A DNA stretch of 64,000 nucleotides from Streptomyces decoyicus (GTDB lineage Bacteria; Actinomycetota; Actinomycetes; Streptomycetales; Streptomycetaceae): positions 5,890,001-5,954,000 of the forward strand of contig NZ_CP082301.1 of assembly GCF_019880305.1 (NCBI RefSeq), written 5' to 3'. Each line of letters starts with the position of its first letter. Within the stretch, counting starts at the first letter, position 1. The notes beneath the pieces were generated by a model. The model saw nothing but the letters and a program-made list of their open reading frames with translations, had not been told where the DNA came from and did no database searches. The translations under genes were made by a program, and so were the position numbers. Of this stretch, positions 24,796 to 32,716 are shown piece by piece.

Positions 24796-25836
24796 ATGAA
24801 CACCCCAGTCGCCGACGGCTTCCGCATGCCCCCGGAGTGGGCCCGTCACGAGCGCACCTGGATGGCCTGGCCCGGCCCCAACTTCACCTTCGGCCCGGAG
24901 GGCGGCGAGACGCTGGCCGGGGCCCGCCGCGCCTGGGCCGCCGTCGCCCGCGCGGTCCGCCGCTTCGAGCCGGTCACCGTCGTCGCGGGACCGGGACAGT
25001 CGGAGGGGGCCCGCGCCCTCCTCGGCGACGACATCGACCTAGTCGAACGGCCCCTGAACGACGCCTGGATGCGCGACATCGGCCCCACCTTCCTCACCGA
25101 CGGCAAGGGCCGGCTCGGCGCCGCCGACTGGGTGTTCAACGGCTGGGGCGCCCAGGACTGGGCCCGCTGGGACCTCGACGAGAAGATCGCCGAACAGGTC
25201 TCGACGCTGGCCGGCGCCCGCCGCTACGCCACCCCCCTGGTCAACGAGGGCGGCGGCATCCACGTCGACGGCGAGGGCACCGTCCTGCTCACCGAGACCG
25301 TGCAGCTCGACCCGGGCCGCAACCGCGGCCGGACGCAGGAGGAGGTCGAGGCTGAGATCCACGCCCACCTCGGCACCACCAAGGCGATCTGGCTGCCGCG
25401 CGGCCTCGCCGCCGACTACGGCCGGTTCGGCACCCGCGGCCATGTCGACATCGTCGCCGCCTTCGCCCGCCCCGGCGTTGTCCTCCTCCACACCCAGCCC
25501 GACCCCGACCACCCCGACCACGCGATCTGCAACGAGATCGGCAAGCTGCTGCGCTCCTCGACGGATGCCGAGGGGCGGCAGCTGGAGGTCGTCGAGGTGC
25601 CCGCGCCGACCGTCATCGAGGAGGACGGCGAGCTGGTCGACTACTCCTACATCAACCACTACCTCTGCAACGATGGTGTGGTGCTGTGCGGCTTCGACGA
25701 CCCGCGCGACGAGGAGGCGGCCGCGATCTTCCGCCGGCTCTTCCCCGAGCGGACGGTGACCCTGGTGGACGCCCGTACGATCTTCGCAGCGGGTGGCGGT
25801 ATCCACTGCATCACCCAGCAGCAGCCCGAGGTCTGA
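24796..25836 (+). CDS. aguA: Agmatine deiminase
   Basis: Hydrolyses agmatine to N-carbamoylputrescine and ammonia; 346 residues, cytoplasmic, guanidino-group-modifying (pentein) fold. Signature segments are DAWMRDIGPTF (residues 89-99), NGWGAQDW, NEGGGIHVDGEGTVLLTE (150-167), RGHVD with H216 and the catalytic C338 in GGGIHCITQQQ. The gap from ureC is 73 bases and the gap to the TetR gene is 35 bases, so one operon is likely. No N-carbamoylputrescine amidase gene (nitrilase type) is present in the window, which leaves the next pathway step open. Confidence 0.93.
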   Translation: MNTPVADGFRMPPEWARHERTWMAWPGPNFTFGPEGGETLAGARRAWAAVARAVRRFEPVTVVAGPGQSEGARALLGDDIDLVERPLNDAWMRDIGPTFLTDGKGRLGAADWVFNGWGAQDWARWDLDEKIAEQVSTLAGARRYATPLVNEGGGIHVDGEGTVLLTETVQLDPGRNRGRTQEEVEAEIHAHLGTTKAIWLPRGLAADYGRFGTRGHVDIVAAFARPGVVLLHTQPDPDHPDHAICNEIGKLLRSSTDAEGRQLEVVEVPAPTVIEEDGELVDYSYINHYLCNDGVVLCGFDDPRDEEAAAIFRRLFPERTVTLVDARTIFAAGGGIHCITQQQPEV

Positions 25837-25871
25837 TCCGCAGACCCCGGCCGGCCGACCCGGAGGTACCC

Positions 25872-26489
25872 GTGCCCGGTCCCGTGCGCCGCCCCCGGCG
25901 CCGGCTCAGCCAGCCCCGCGAGCAGGTCCTCGCCGCGGCGATGACGACCATCGCCGCGGAGGGCCTGGACCGGCTGACCATGGCCGGTCTGGGCCGCGAG
26001 GTCGGCATGAGCAGCGGCCACATCCTCTACTACTTCGGTACGAAGGACGAGCTGCTGCTGCAGACCCTCCAGTGGAGCGAGGAGCAGCTCGGCGTCGAAC
26101 GCCGGGCTGCCCTCTCCCGCCGCGTCACCGCCCGCGAACGGCTGGACGCGCTGGTCGACCTGTACCTCCCCGAAGGCCACCGCGACCCGCGCTGGACGCT
26201 GTGGCTGGAGGTGTGGAACCGCTCCCAGAACGCCGACGACGAGACCCGCGAACGCCAGCTCGACCTCGAACTCGCCTGGCACCGCGACCTGGTGGCCCTC
26301 CTCGTCGAAGGCATCTCGAAGGGCGAGTTCCGCCCCGTCGACGCCGAACGCTTCGCCACCCGCACCCGCGCCCTCCTCGACGGCTTCGGCTCCCAGCTCG
26401 TCGTCGGCCTCCCGGGCACGGACCGGGAACAAGTGCACGGCCATATACGGGAGTTCCTGGACGAGTCGCTGGCCCCCCAGGAGAGCTGA
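25872..26489 (+). CDS. TetR-family regulator of the urease-like/agmatine operon
   Basis: A 205-residue repressor with N-terminal helix-turn-helix (TTIAAEGLDRLTMAGLGREVGMSSGHILYYFGTKDELL, residues about 23-60). The C-terminal half is the BetI-like TetR_C type (DPRWTLWLEVWNRSQ, FATRTRALLDGFGSQLVVG). The GTG at 25872 is supported by CGGAGGT five bases upstream. As the last gene of the operon and the only regulator nearby it is the probable binder of the three palindromes at 22191-22305. A polyamine-type inducer is suggested by the neighbours only. Confidence 0.87.
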   Translation: MPGPVRRPRRRLSQPREQVLAAAMTTIAAEGLDRLTMAGLGREVGMSSGHILYYFGTKDELLLQTLQWSEEQLGVERRAALSRRVTARERLDALVDLYLPEGHRDPRWTLWLEVWNRSQNADDETRERQLDLELAWHRDLVALLVEGISKGEFRPVDAERFATRTRALLDGFGSQLVVGLPGTDREQVHGHIREFLDESLAPQES

Positions 26490-26549
26490 CGCCGGCACCG
26501 CCCTCGCGGGTGGCCCCCCGGCCCGGACCACCGCTGCCCGCGAGGGGTG

Positions 26550-26891
26550 TCACGCCTCCCGGCGGAAGTGGCGGCGGTACAGCTCGACCGCCTGCTCCGG
26601 CGGGTAGTTGGGCAGCGCGCTGATCTCGCCGTCCTTCTTGGAGATCACGATGTGGGAGCCTCCCGGGTCCCGCGGACAGGCGGTGGGATCCTCCCGGGGA
26701 GGAAATACGGGGCAGATGAGATATCCGATGTCGAATTCATGGACATACAGCGTCGGTTCCTCCCCGCCCGGCCAGGCGCCCGGGAAATGACCCCGCCCGA
26801 TCGCCAGCGCCTCCTCGGCGGTGGCGGGAACGGGCCGTAGCCGTTCTTGCGGATGTGGTTGTGGTTGTGGTTGGGGTTGTGGTTCGGGCAT
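26550..26891 (-). CDS. Hypothetical protein with (Pro-Gln) repeat N-terminus
   Basis: A 113-residue soluble protein. The first 15 residues are a Pro-Gln repeat encoded by five tandem hexanucleotides, and the actual start might be further in. The body has YVHEFDIGYLICPVFPPREDP, HIVISKKDGEISALPNYPPEQAVELYRRHF, a pattern reminiscent of small immunity-type (Imm35/YrhB-like) proteins, but I cannot confirm that and no toxin gene is adjacent. It faces the TetR gene and is divergent from the MHS transporter. Confidence 0.6.
   Translation of the reverse strand: MPEPQPQPQPQPHPQERLRPVPATAEEALAIGRGHFPGAWPGGEEPTLYVHEFDIGYLICPVFPPREDPTACPRDPGGSHIVISKKDGEISALPNYPPEQAVELYRRHFRREA
26854..26883. repeat. Five tandem hexanucleotides TGTGGT
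   Basis: Five copies of TGTGGT, the fourth being TGGGGT. They encode the Pro-Gln repeat at the N-terminus of the minus-strand hypothetical protein. Copy number changes would keep the frame. Confidence 0.8.
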
Positions 26892-27081
26892 GTCGCTTCG
26901 TGCTCTCTTCTCGCCTCACCCGGGCAGGAAACGGACTCGGACGGTGGCGCGCCTCCGGTGGTCGTGGTGGCGGGGCCGGGTTCCGGGCCCCGCCCGCATG
27001 ACCACAACGTACGTAAGTACCTACGATCGTTGCCGCCCGTGCTCTTGCCCAGGGCTCCCGGGTCCGAGACCGTAACCGGCT

Positions 27082-28413
27082 ATGGGACGAGAGCAATGGA
27101 AGAAGATCTGGGTCGGGTCGGCCGGCAACATGGTCGAGTGGTTCGACTGGTTCGTTTATGCCAGTTTTGCGGTCTATTTTGCGGATTCGTTCTTTCCGAA
27201 GGGGAATGACACCGCGAACCTCATGAACACCATGGGGATCTTCGCCGTCGGCTTCTTCATGCGCCCGGTGGGTGGCTGGGTGCTCGGCAGGGTCGGGGAC
27301 CGCAAGGGCCGGAAGGCCGCGCTCACGCTGACCGTCACGCTGATGTCCGCCTCGGCGATCCTGATCGCCATCGCGCCCACCTACGCGGTCGCGGGCTACG
27401 GCGGCGTCGCCGTGCTGCTCCTCGCCCGGATGCTCCAGGGGCTGTCGGTCGGCGGGGAGTACGCGGCCAGCGCCACCTATCTCACCGAGGCGTCGGCGCC
27501 GGGGCAGCGTGGCTTCGCCTCCAGCTTCCAGTACGTGTCGATGACCGCGGGCCAGCTGCTCGGCCTCGGCCTGCAGATCCTGCTCCAGCGCACCATGTCC
27601 GAGGACGCGCTGCACAGCTGGGCCTGGCGGATCCCGTTCATCGTCGGTGCGCTGGGCGCGGGCATCGTCTTCTATCTGCGCCGCAACATGCTGGAGACCG
27701 AGGTCTACGCCGAGGACGAGGGCGCCAAGGCCGATCCCGCGCGCGGCACGATCAAGGCGCTGTTGGCCCACAAGCGCGAGGCGTTCCTGGTCATCGCGCT
27801 CACCATGGGCGGCACGGTCGCGTACTACACGTACACGACCTACCTCACCAAGTACCTCTCGGGCAGCGCCGGGCTGTCCAAGCCGACCGCTTCCCTGGTC
27901 AGCTTCTGCGCCCTCTTCATCTTCATGTGCATCCAGCCGCTCGCCGGAAAGCTGTCCGACCGGATCGGGCGGCGTCCGCTGCTGATCACGTTCGCGGTCG
28001 GCTCGACGTTCCTGACCGTGCCGATCATGACGATGCTCAAGCACGCCGGCAGCTTCTGGCCGGCCCTCGGACTCGCCCTGCTGGCGCTGGTCGTGGTCAC
28101 CGGCTACACCTCGATCAACGCCTGTGTGAAGGCCGAGCTGTTCCCGACCGGTATCCGAGCGCTGGGCGTGGCCCTGCCGTACGCCATCGCCAACGCACTG
28201 TTCGGCGGCACCGCGGAATATGTCGCGCTGTGGTTCAAGAAGGGCGGTATCGAGTCCGGCTACTACTGGTACGTCGCCGGCTGCGCCGCCGTCTCGCTGA
28301 TCGTCTACATCACGATGCGCGAGACCCGCACCATCGATCTGCACCGGGTCGGCAAGCAGGACGAGCAGACGGGAGCCGGCCCGGCGCGGGTGGGCGAACC
28401 CGTCGCCGACTGA
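27082..28413 (+). CDS. MFS transporter, metabolite:H+ symporter (MHS) family
   Basis: A 443-residue inner membrane transporter with twelve predicted membrane segments. The N-terminus (WKKIWVGSAGNMVEWFDWFVYASFAVYFADSFFP) and GRVGDRKGRKAAL with RMLQGLSVGGEYAASATYLTE are typical of the MHS group, which moves alpha-ketoglutarate, citrate, proline/betaine or shikimate. The closest pattern is the alpha-ketoglutarate type, but the substrate is not certain. It stands alone and ends at a strong terminator. Confidence 0.9.
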   Translation: MGREQWKKIWVGSAGNMVEWFDWFVYASFAVYFADSFFPKGNDTANLMNTMGIFAVGFFMRPVGGWVLGRVGDRKGRKAALTLTVTLMSASAILIAIAPTYAVAGYGGVAVLLLARMLQGLSVGGEYAASATYLTEASAPGQRGFASSFQYVSMTAGQLLGLGLQILLQRTMSEDALHSWAWRIPFIVGALGAGIVFYLRRNMLETEVYAEDEGAKADPARGTIKALLAHKREAFLVIALTMGGTVAYYTYTTYLTKYLSGSAGLSKPTASLVSFCALFIFMCIQPLAGKLSDRIGRRPLLITFAVGSTFLTVPIMTMLKHAGSFWPALGLALLALVVVTGYTSINACVKAELFPTGIRALGVALPYAIANALFGGTAEYVALWFKKGGIESGYYWYVAGCAAVSLIVYITMRETRTIDLHRVGKQDEQTGAGPARVGEPVAD

Positions 28414-28433
28414 GCGTTCGCCCCGGCCGGGAG

Positions 28434-28463
28434 CGGCCTCCCCCGCACGGGGGAGGCCGTTTG
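28434..28463 (+). terminator. Terminator after the MHS transporter gene
   Basis: CGGCCTCCCCC pairs with GGGGGAGGCCG across GCAC and is followed by TTTG. Confidence 0.8.
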
Positions 28464-28512
28464 CCGTTCCCGGGGGATCCGCGTCCGGCGCCGGGCGGCT
28501 TGGCTGGACGGT

Positions 28513-29910
28513 ATGAAGAACACCAGGCACTTACTCCTGCCGCTGTTGCTGACGGGCCTGCTGGCCCCGGGCGTCGCGGCGCCGTCCGTGGCGACCGCCC
28601 GGACCGGCGGGGCGCCCCCGGCCATGGCGCCGGCGGCCGTGTCCCGCCCGGCCGCCGACGACATCCGCAGCAGGATCGCGGCCGTACCGGGGATGCGGGT
28701 CGTCAAGGAGAACCCCGCCCCGGCCGGTTACCGCTCCTTCGCGCTGGCCTACCGCCAGCCCGTCGACCACCGGCACCCCGGCAAGGGCAGCTTCGAGCAG
28801 CGGCTGTCGCTGCTCCACCGGTCCACCGTCCGGCCGATGGTGCTCTACACCAACGGCTACGACCTCACCTACCAGGAGCCCGCCTTCCGCGCCGAGCCGA
28901 CCCGGATCCTGGAGGGCAACCAGCTCAGCGTCGAGCAGCGGTACTTCGGCACGTCCCGCCCCCGCCCCACCGACTGGTCGAAACTCGACATCCGGCAGGC
29001 GGCGAGCGATCACCACCGGCTGATCCGGGCCCTCAAGACGGTCTACCGCGCCGCCTGGATCTCCACCGGCGGCAGCAAGGGCGGTATGGCCACCGTCTAC
29101 CACCGGCGCTTCTACCCGCACGATGTGGCCGGCTCCGTCGCGTACTCGGCGCCCGACAACACCGACGACCGGGACGACACCGCCGAGGACCGCTTCCTGC
29201 GGCGGGTGGGCTCTCCCGCCTGCCGGAGCGCGCTCACGGCGGTGCAGCGCGCGATGCTGGGGCCCCGGCGCGCGGAGATGGCGGTCCGGCTCGCCCGCTG
29301 GGCCGCGGGCCAGGGCTACACGTTCCGCACCATCGGCAGCGCCGACCGGGTACTGGAACTCACCGCGCTCCAGTTGCCCATGGCCTTCTGGATGCAGAAG
29401 GAAGAAACGGACGGCTGCGGCGGTATCCCCCGGCCGTCCGCCGACGGCGCCGCGCTGTACGCCTGGTTCGCAGGCGTGACCCGTCTCCCGGCCTATGCCG
29501 ACCGTCATCTGGCCCCCGTCACCGCGTCCTACTACCAGTTGGGCACCCAGCTCGGCTTCGTGTCGCTCGCCGCCCCGCACCTGGCCGGAATGCTGCGCTA
29601 CCCCGGAATCCAGGAGGTGCGCACCTGCGTGCCGCGCAGCATTCCGCTGCGTTTCCAGCCGGACGCCATGCCCGACATCGACCGCTGGGTACGGCAGCAC
29701 GGCAGCGGGCTGCTCTTCGTGTACGGCGAGAACGACCCCGCCCGGGCCGAACCCTTCCGTACGGGCCGGGGCAGCCGGGACGCGCACGTCTACCTGGCCC
29801 CGCACACCAACCACCTCGCGAGCATCGGCAAGCTGGCGCCCCGGGACCGCGCACGGGCCACCGCCGCGCTCCGCCGCTGGGCGGCGGTGGACAGGCCGAC
29901 CGCATCGTGA
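28513..29910 (+). CDS. Secreted S37-type (PS-10) tripeptidyl aminopeptidase
   Basis: A 465-residue serine exopeptidase with an N-terminal signal sequence (MKNTRHLLLPLLLTGLLAPGVAA, hydrophobic core residues 7-23). After a Pro/Ala linker the alpha/beta-hydrolase domain begins; the nucleophile elbow is GGSKGG in WISTGGSKGGMATVYHRRFYP, and the acid and histidine are probably in FVYGENDPARAEPF and PHTNH. This matches the Streptomyces tripeptidyl aminopeptidases of family S37, which remove tripeptides from secreted proteins. It is a single gene, immediately upstream of the cimA leader. Confidence 0.88.
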   Translation: MKNTRHLLLPLLLTGLLAPGVAAPSVATARTGGAPPAMAPAAVSRPAADDIRSRIAAVPGMRVVKENPAPAGYRSFALAYRQPVDHRHPGKGSFEQRLSLLHRSTVRPMVLYTNGYDLTYQEPAFRAEPTRILEGNQLSVEQRYFGTSRPRPTDWSKLDIRQAASDHHRLIRALKTVYRAAWISTGGSKGGMATVYHRRFYPHDVAGSVAYSAPDNTDDRDDTAEDRFLRRVGSPACRSALTAVQRAMLGPRRAEMAVRLARWAAGQGYTFRTIGSADRVLELTALQLPMAFWMQKEETDGCGGIPRPSADGAALYAWFAGVTRLPAYADRHLAPVTASYYQLGTQLGFVSLAAPHLAGMLRYPGIQEVRTCVPRSIPLRFQPDAMPDIDRWVRQHGSGLLFVYGENDPARAEPFRTGRGSRDAHVYLAPHTNHLASIGKLAPRDRARATAALRRWAAVDRPTAS

Positions 29911-29968
29911 GACGTCCGTGTGCCCGGCCCGGGGGTGTGGCACACTCCGGACCGTGCTCTCGTTCGCC

Positions 29969-30004
29969 ATGATTATTGGCAGCAGGCGCGCCGGTCCGCA
30001 GTGA
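29969..30004 (+). CDS. cimA leader peptide MIIGSRRAGPQ
   Basis: An 11-residue ORF whose second and third codons are both ATT (Ile), a rare codon here. It lies 224 bases before cimA and is followed by a perfect intrinsic terminator. Isoleucine is the end product of the citramalate route, so stalling on Ile codons would match the pathway. No good ribosome binding site precedes the ATG; initiation close to the 5' end of the transcript is possible. Confidence 0.8.
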   Translation: MIIGSRRAGPQ

Positions 30005-30061
30005 CCACCCCGTACGAACCGAGTACGGCGTGGCCGCCGTCGTCCCAGACCCGCGCGCAGA

Positions 30062-30087
30062 CCTCTCGCACCCGCGAGAGGTTTTTT
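30062..30087 (+). terminator. cimA attenuator terminator
   Basis: CCTCTCGC (30062-30069) pairs perfectly with GCGAGAGG (30074-30081) across ACCC, followed by six T. It lies between the leader peptide and cimA, which suits attenuation. Confidence 0.85.
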
Positions 30088-30192
30088 CGTTTCCGGTCCA
30101 CACCTCACCGGAGGCGGAGCGCGAGGGATCATGGAGGGACGGTGGAACCGGTCATTCCGGTAGACCGAGATCCCGACAGGAGCCAGACCAGC

Positions 30193-31824
30193 ATGACGGA
30201 CGCACAAGAACCCGCCCCCCGGCCCGTCGGCGCGGTGTCCGACGACTTCCACGTCTTCGACACCACGCTCCGCGACGGCGCACAGCGCGAGGGCATCAAC
30301 CTCACCGTCGCCGACAAGCTGACCATCGCGCGGCACCTCGACGAGTTCGGGGTGGGCTTCATCGAGGGCGGCTGGCCCGGCGCCAACCCGCGGGACACCG
30401 AGTTCTTCCAGCGGGCCCGCGAGGAGATCGACTTCCGGCACGCCCAGCTGGTCGCGTTCGGCGCCACCCGCAAGGCCGGCGTCCGGGTCGAGGACGATCA
30501 GCAGGTCGCCGCGCTCCTGGAGTCCCGGGCCCCGGTCATCACGCTGGTCGCCAAGTCGCATGTCGGGCATGTGGAGCTGGCGCTGCGGACCACGCCGGAG
30601 GAGAACCTCGCGATGGTGCGGGACACCGTCGCCTACCTGCGCGCCCAGGGCCGCCGGGTCTTCCTCGACTGTGAGCACTTCTTCGACGGCTATGCGCTGG
30701 ACCCGGTCTACGCCAAGCAGGTGGTGCGCACCGCGAGCGAGGCCGGCGCCGATGTCGTGGTGCTCTGCGACACCAACGGCGGCATGCTTCCGGCGCAGGT
30801 CACCGCCGTCGTACGGACCGTCGTCGCGGACACCGGCGCACGGCTGGGCATCCACGCCCAGGACGACACGGGCTGCGCCGTCGCCAACACCCTGGCCGCG
30901 GTGGACGCGGGCGCGACGCACGTCCAGTGCACCGCCAACGGCTACGGCGAGCGGGTCGGCAACTCCAACCTCTTCCCGGTCGTCGCCGCCCTGGAGCTCA
31001 AATACGGGCGCCCGGTGCTGCCCGAGGGCAAGCTCGCCGAGACCACCCGGATCTCGCACGCCATCGCCGAGGTCGTCAACCTCACCCCCTCCACCCACCA
31101 GCCCTACGTCGGTGTCTCCGCCTTCGCCCACAAGGCCGGACTGCACGCCTCCGCGATCAAGGTCGACCCCGACCTCTACCAGCACATCGACCCGGCGCTG
31201 GTCGGCAACACCATGCGGATGCTGGTCTCCGACATGGCCGGGCGGGCGTCCATCGAGCTCAAGGGCAAGGAGCTGGGCATCGACCTCAGTGACGACCGTG
31301 AGCTGGTCGGCCGGGTCGTCGAGCGGGTCAAGGAGCGGGAGCTGGCGGGCTATACCTACGAGGCCGCCGACGCCTCCTTCGAGCTGCTGCTGCGGGAGGA
31401 GCTCCAGCGGGCGGAGGGGGGCCGGCCGCGCAGCTACTTCCGGGTCGAGTCCTGGCGGGCGATCGTCGAGGACCGCCCGGACGGTACGCACGCCAACGAA
31501 GCGACCGTGAAGCTGTGGGCCAAGGGCGAGCGGATCGTCGCCACCGCCGAGGGCAACGGCCCGGTCAACGCGCTGGACCGGGCGCTGCGGGTGGGACTGG
31601 AGCGGATCTATCCGCAGCTGGCCCATATGGAACTGGTGGACTACAAGGTCCGCATCCTGGAGGGCGCCCTGGGCACCGGCTCCATCACCCGGGTCCTGGT
31701 CTCCACCAGCGACGGGCGGGGCGAGTGGTCCACGGTCGGTGTCGCGGAGAACGTCATCGCCGCGTCCTGGCAGGCGCTGGACGACGCCTATGCGTACGGG
31801 CTGCTGCGGGCCGCGGTCATGTGA
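30193..31824 (+). CDS. cimA: (R)-citramalate synthase
   Basis: Condenses acetyl-CoA with pyruvate to citramalate, a threonine-independent entry to isoleucine. The 543 residues fit the TIGR00977 type: catalytic TIM barrel with DTTLRDGAQREGI (residues about 20-32), CTANGYGERVGNSNLFPVV, a linker, and a C-terminal regulatory domain (VKLWAKGERIVATAEGNGPVNALDRALR) as in LeuA. The usual metal-binding HxH is H221-A-Q223 followed by DD, so one expected histidine ligand is glutamine. The ATG at 30193 gives a sensible N-terminus and follows ACAGGAG; the open frame upstream runs through the leader and attenuator. A related homocitrate- or isopropylmalate-synthase activity cannot be fully excluded. Confidence 0.92.
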   Translation: MTDAQEPAPRPVGAVSDDFHVFDTTLRDGAQREGINLTVADKLTIARHLDEFGVGFIEGGWPGANPRDTEFFQRAREEIDFRHAQLVAFGATRKAGVRVEDDQQVAALLESRAPVITLVAKSHVGHVELALRTTPEENLAMVRDTVAYLRAQGRRVFLDCEHFFDGYALDPVYAKQVVRTASEAGADVVVLCDTNGGMLPAQVTAVVRTVVADTGARLGIHAQDDTGCAVANTLAAVDAGATHVQCTANGYGERVGNSNLFPVVAALELKYGRPVLPEGKLAETTRISHAIAEVVNLTPSTHQPYVGVSAFAHKAGLHASAIKVDPDLYQHIDPALVGNTMRMLVSDMAGRASIELKGKELGIDLSDDRELVGRVVERVKERELAGYTYEAADASFELLLREELQRAEGGRPRSYFRVESWRAIVEDRPDGTHANEATVKLWAKGERIVATAEGNGPVNALDRALRVGLERIYPQLAHMELVDYKVRILEGALGTGSITRVLVSTSDGRGEWSTVGVAENVIAASWQALDDAYAYGLLRAAVM

Positions 31825-31838
31825 CGGGCCGTGCGGGG

Positions 31839-32474
31839 TCAGGCCTGCGGGGCGGCCTTGACGGCGGAGATGTCGAAGGTCAGCTTGACCTTGTCGCTGA
31901 CCATCACGCCGCCGGTCTCCAGCGCGGCGTTCCAGGTCAGGCCCCAGTCGGAGCGCAGGATCTCGGCGCTGCCCTCGAAGCCGACCCGCTCGGCGCCGTA
32001 GACGTCGGTGGCCGAGCCGTGGAACTCCAGGTCGATGGTGAGCGGCTTGGTGACGTCGCGCAGGGTCAGGTCGCCGGTGATCCGGTAGCGGTCGCCGGAC
32101 ACCTGCTCGGCGGCGGTGCTGCGGAAGGTCATCAGCGGGAAGGACTCGGCGTCGAAGAAGTCGGCGCTGCGCAGATGGCCGTCGCGGTCCGCGATCCCGG
32201 TGTCGATGCTGGCGATCTTGACGTCGAGGGACGCGGTGGAGCGGGACGGGTCGGCGCCGTCGAGGTGGAGCGCGCCCTCGTATTCGGCGAACGCGCCGCG
32301 GACGTTGGTGACCATGGCGTGCCGGACGGTGAAGCCGATGCTGCTGTGGGCCGGGTCGATGGTGTAGTCGCCGGTCAGCGCCGCGAGCGCGGGGTCCGCG
32401 TCGAGGACGGCAGCACTGGCGGGGGCGGTGGTGGCGCCGGTGTCGGCGGTGCGCTTGCGGTGGAACAGAGCCAT
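31839..32474 (-). CDS. YceI-family protein
   Basis: A 211-residue lipocalin-like beta-barrel protein (YceI-like). The family binds polyisoprenoid-type lipids. The core runs from LTGDYTIDPAHSSIGFTVRHAMVTNVRGAFAEYEG through SADFFDAESFPLMTFRST to LRDVTKPLTIDLEFHG and DWGLTWN. No signal peptide is present, so it is probably cytoplasmic. The ATG at 32474 has GGAGGAG eight bases upstream, which favours it over an in-frame start 19 codons earlier. It converges with cimA, 14 bases apart. Confidence 0.9.
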   Translation of the reverse strand: MALFHRKRTADTGATTAPASAAVLDADPALAALTGDYTIDPAHSSIGFTVRHAMVTNVRGAFAEYEGALHLDGADPSRSTASLDVKIASIDTGIADRDGHLRSADFFDAESFPLMTFRSTAAEQVSGDRYRITGDLTLRDVTKPLTIDLEFHGSATDVYGAERVGFEGSAEILRSDWGLTWNAALETGGVMVSDKVKLTFDISAVKAAPQA

Positions 32475-32716
32475 GGCTCCTCCTCGAAGACGGCGCATCG
32501 GGTGGGTGCGCAGGATTTGTTTAAGCTTCAACGAGATTCACCGTAACGGCATCTGGTTCAATATTCAACCTCTCTGGATGGGTGAGCTCCGCCGGACGGG
32601 TGGCGAGCGGCGTTCCGGCGCGGTCATTGCCGCTGGACGACGGCTCGTGCTAGACCATCGGGAACTCCCAAGTGCGCAGCGCCACAGCCCAGTTGACGCC
32701 ATGGAGAGGACCGACC

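Noticed and set aside
26550..26891. Toxin-immunity assignment for the 113-residue protein
   Set aside because: Only a loose resemblance to small immunity-type proteins and no toxin gene nearby; left as hypothetical.
28531..31626. A 1031-residue minus-strand frame opposite the S37 peptidase and cimA
   Set aside because: Spans a terminator, a leader peptide and two recognised genes; only a GC-driven open frame.
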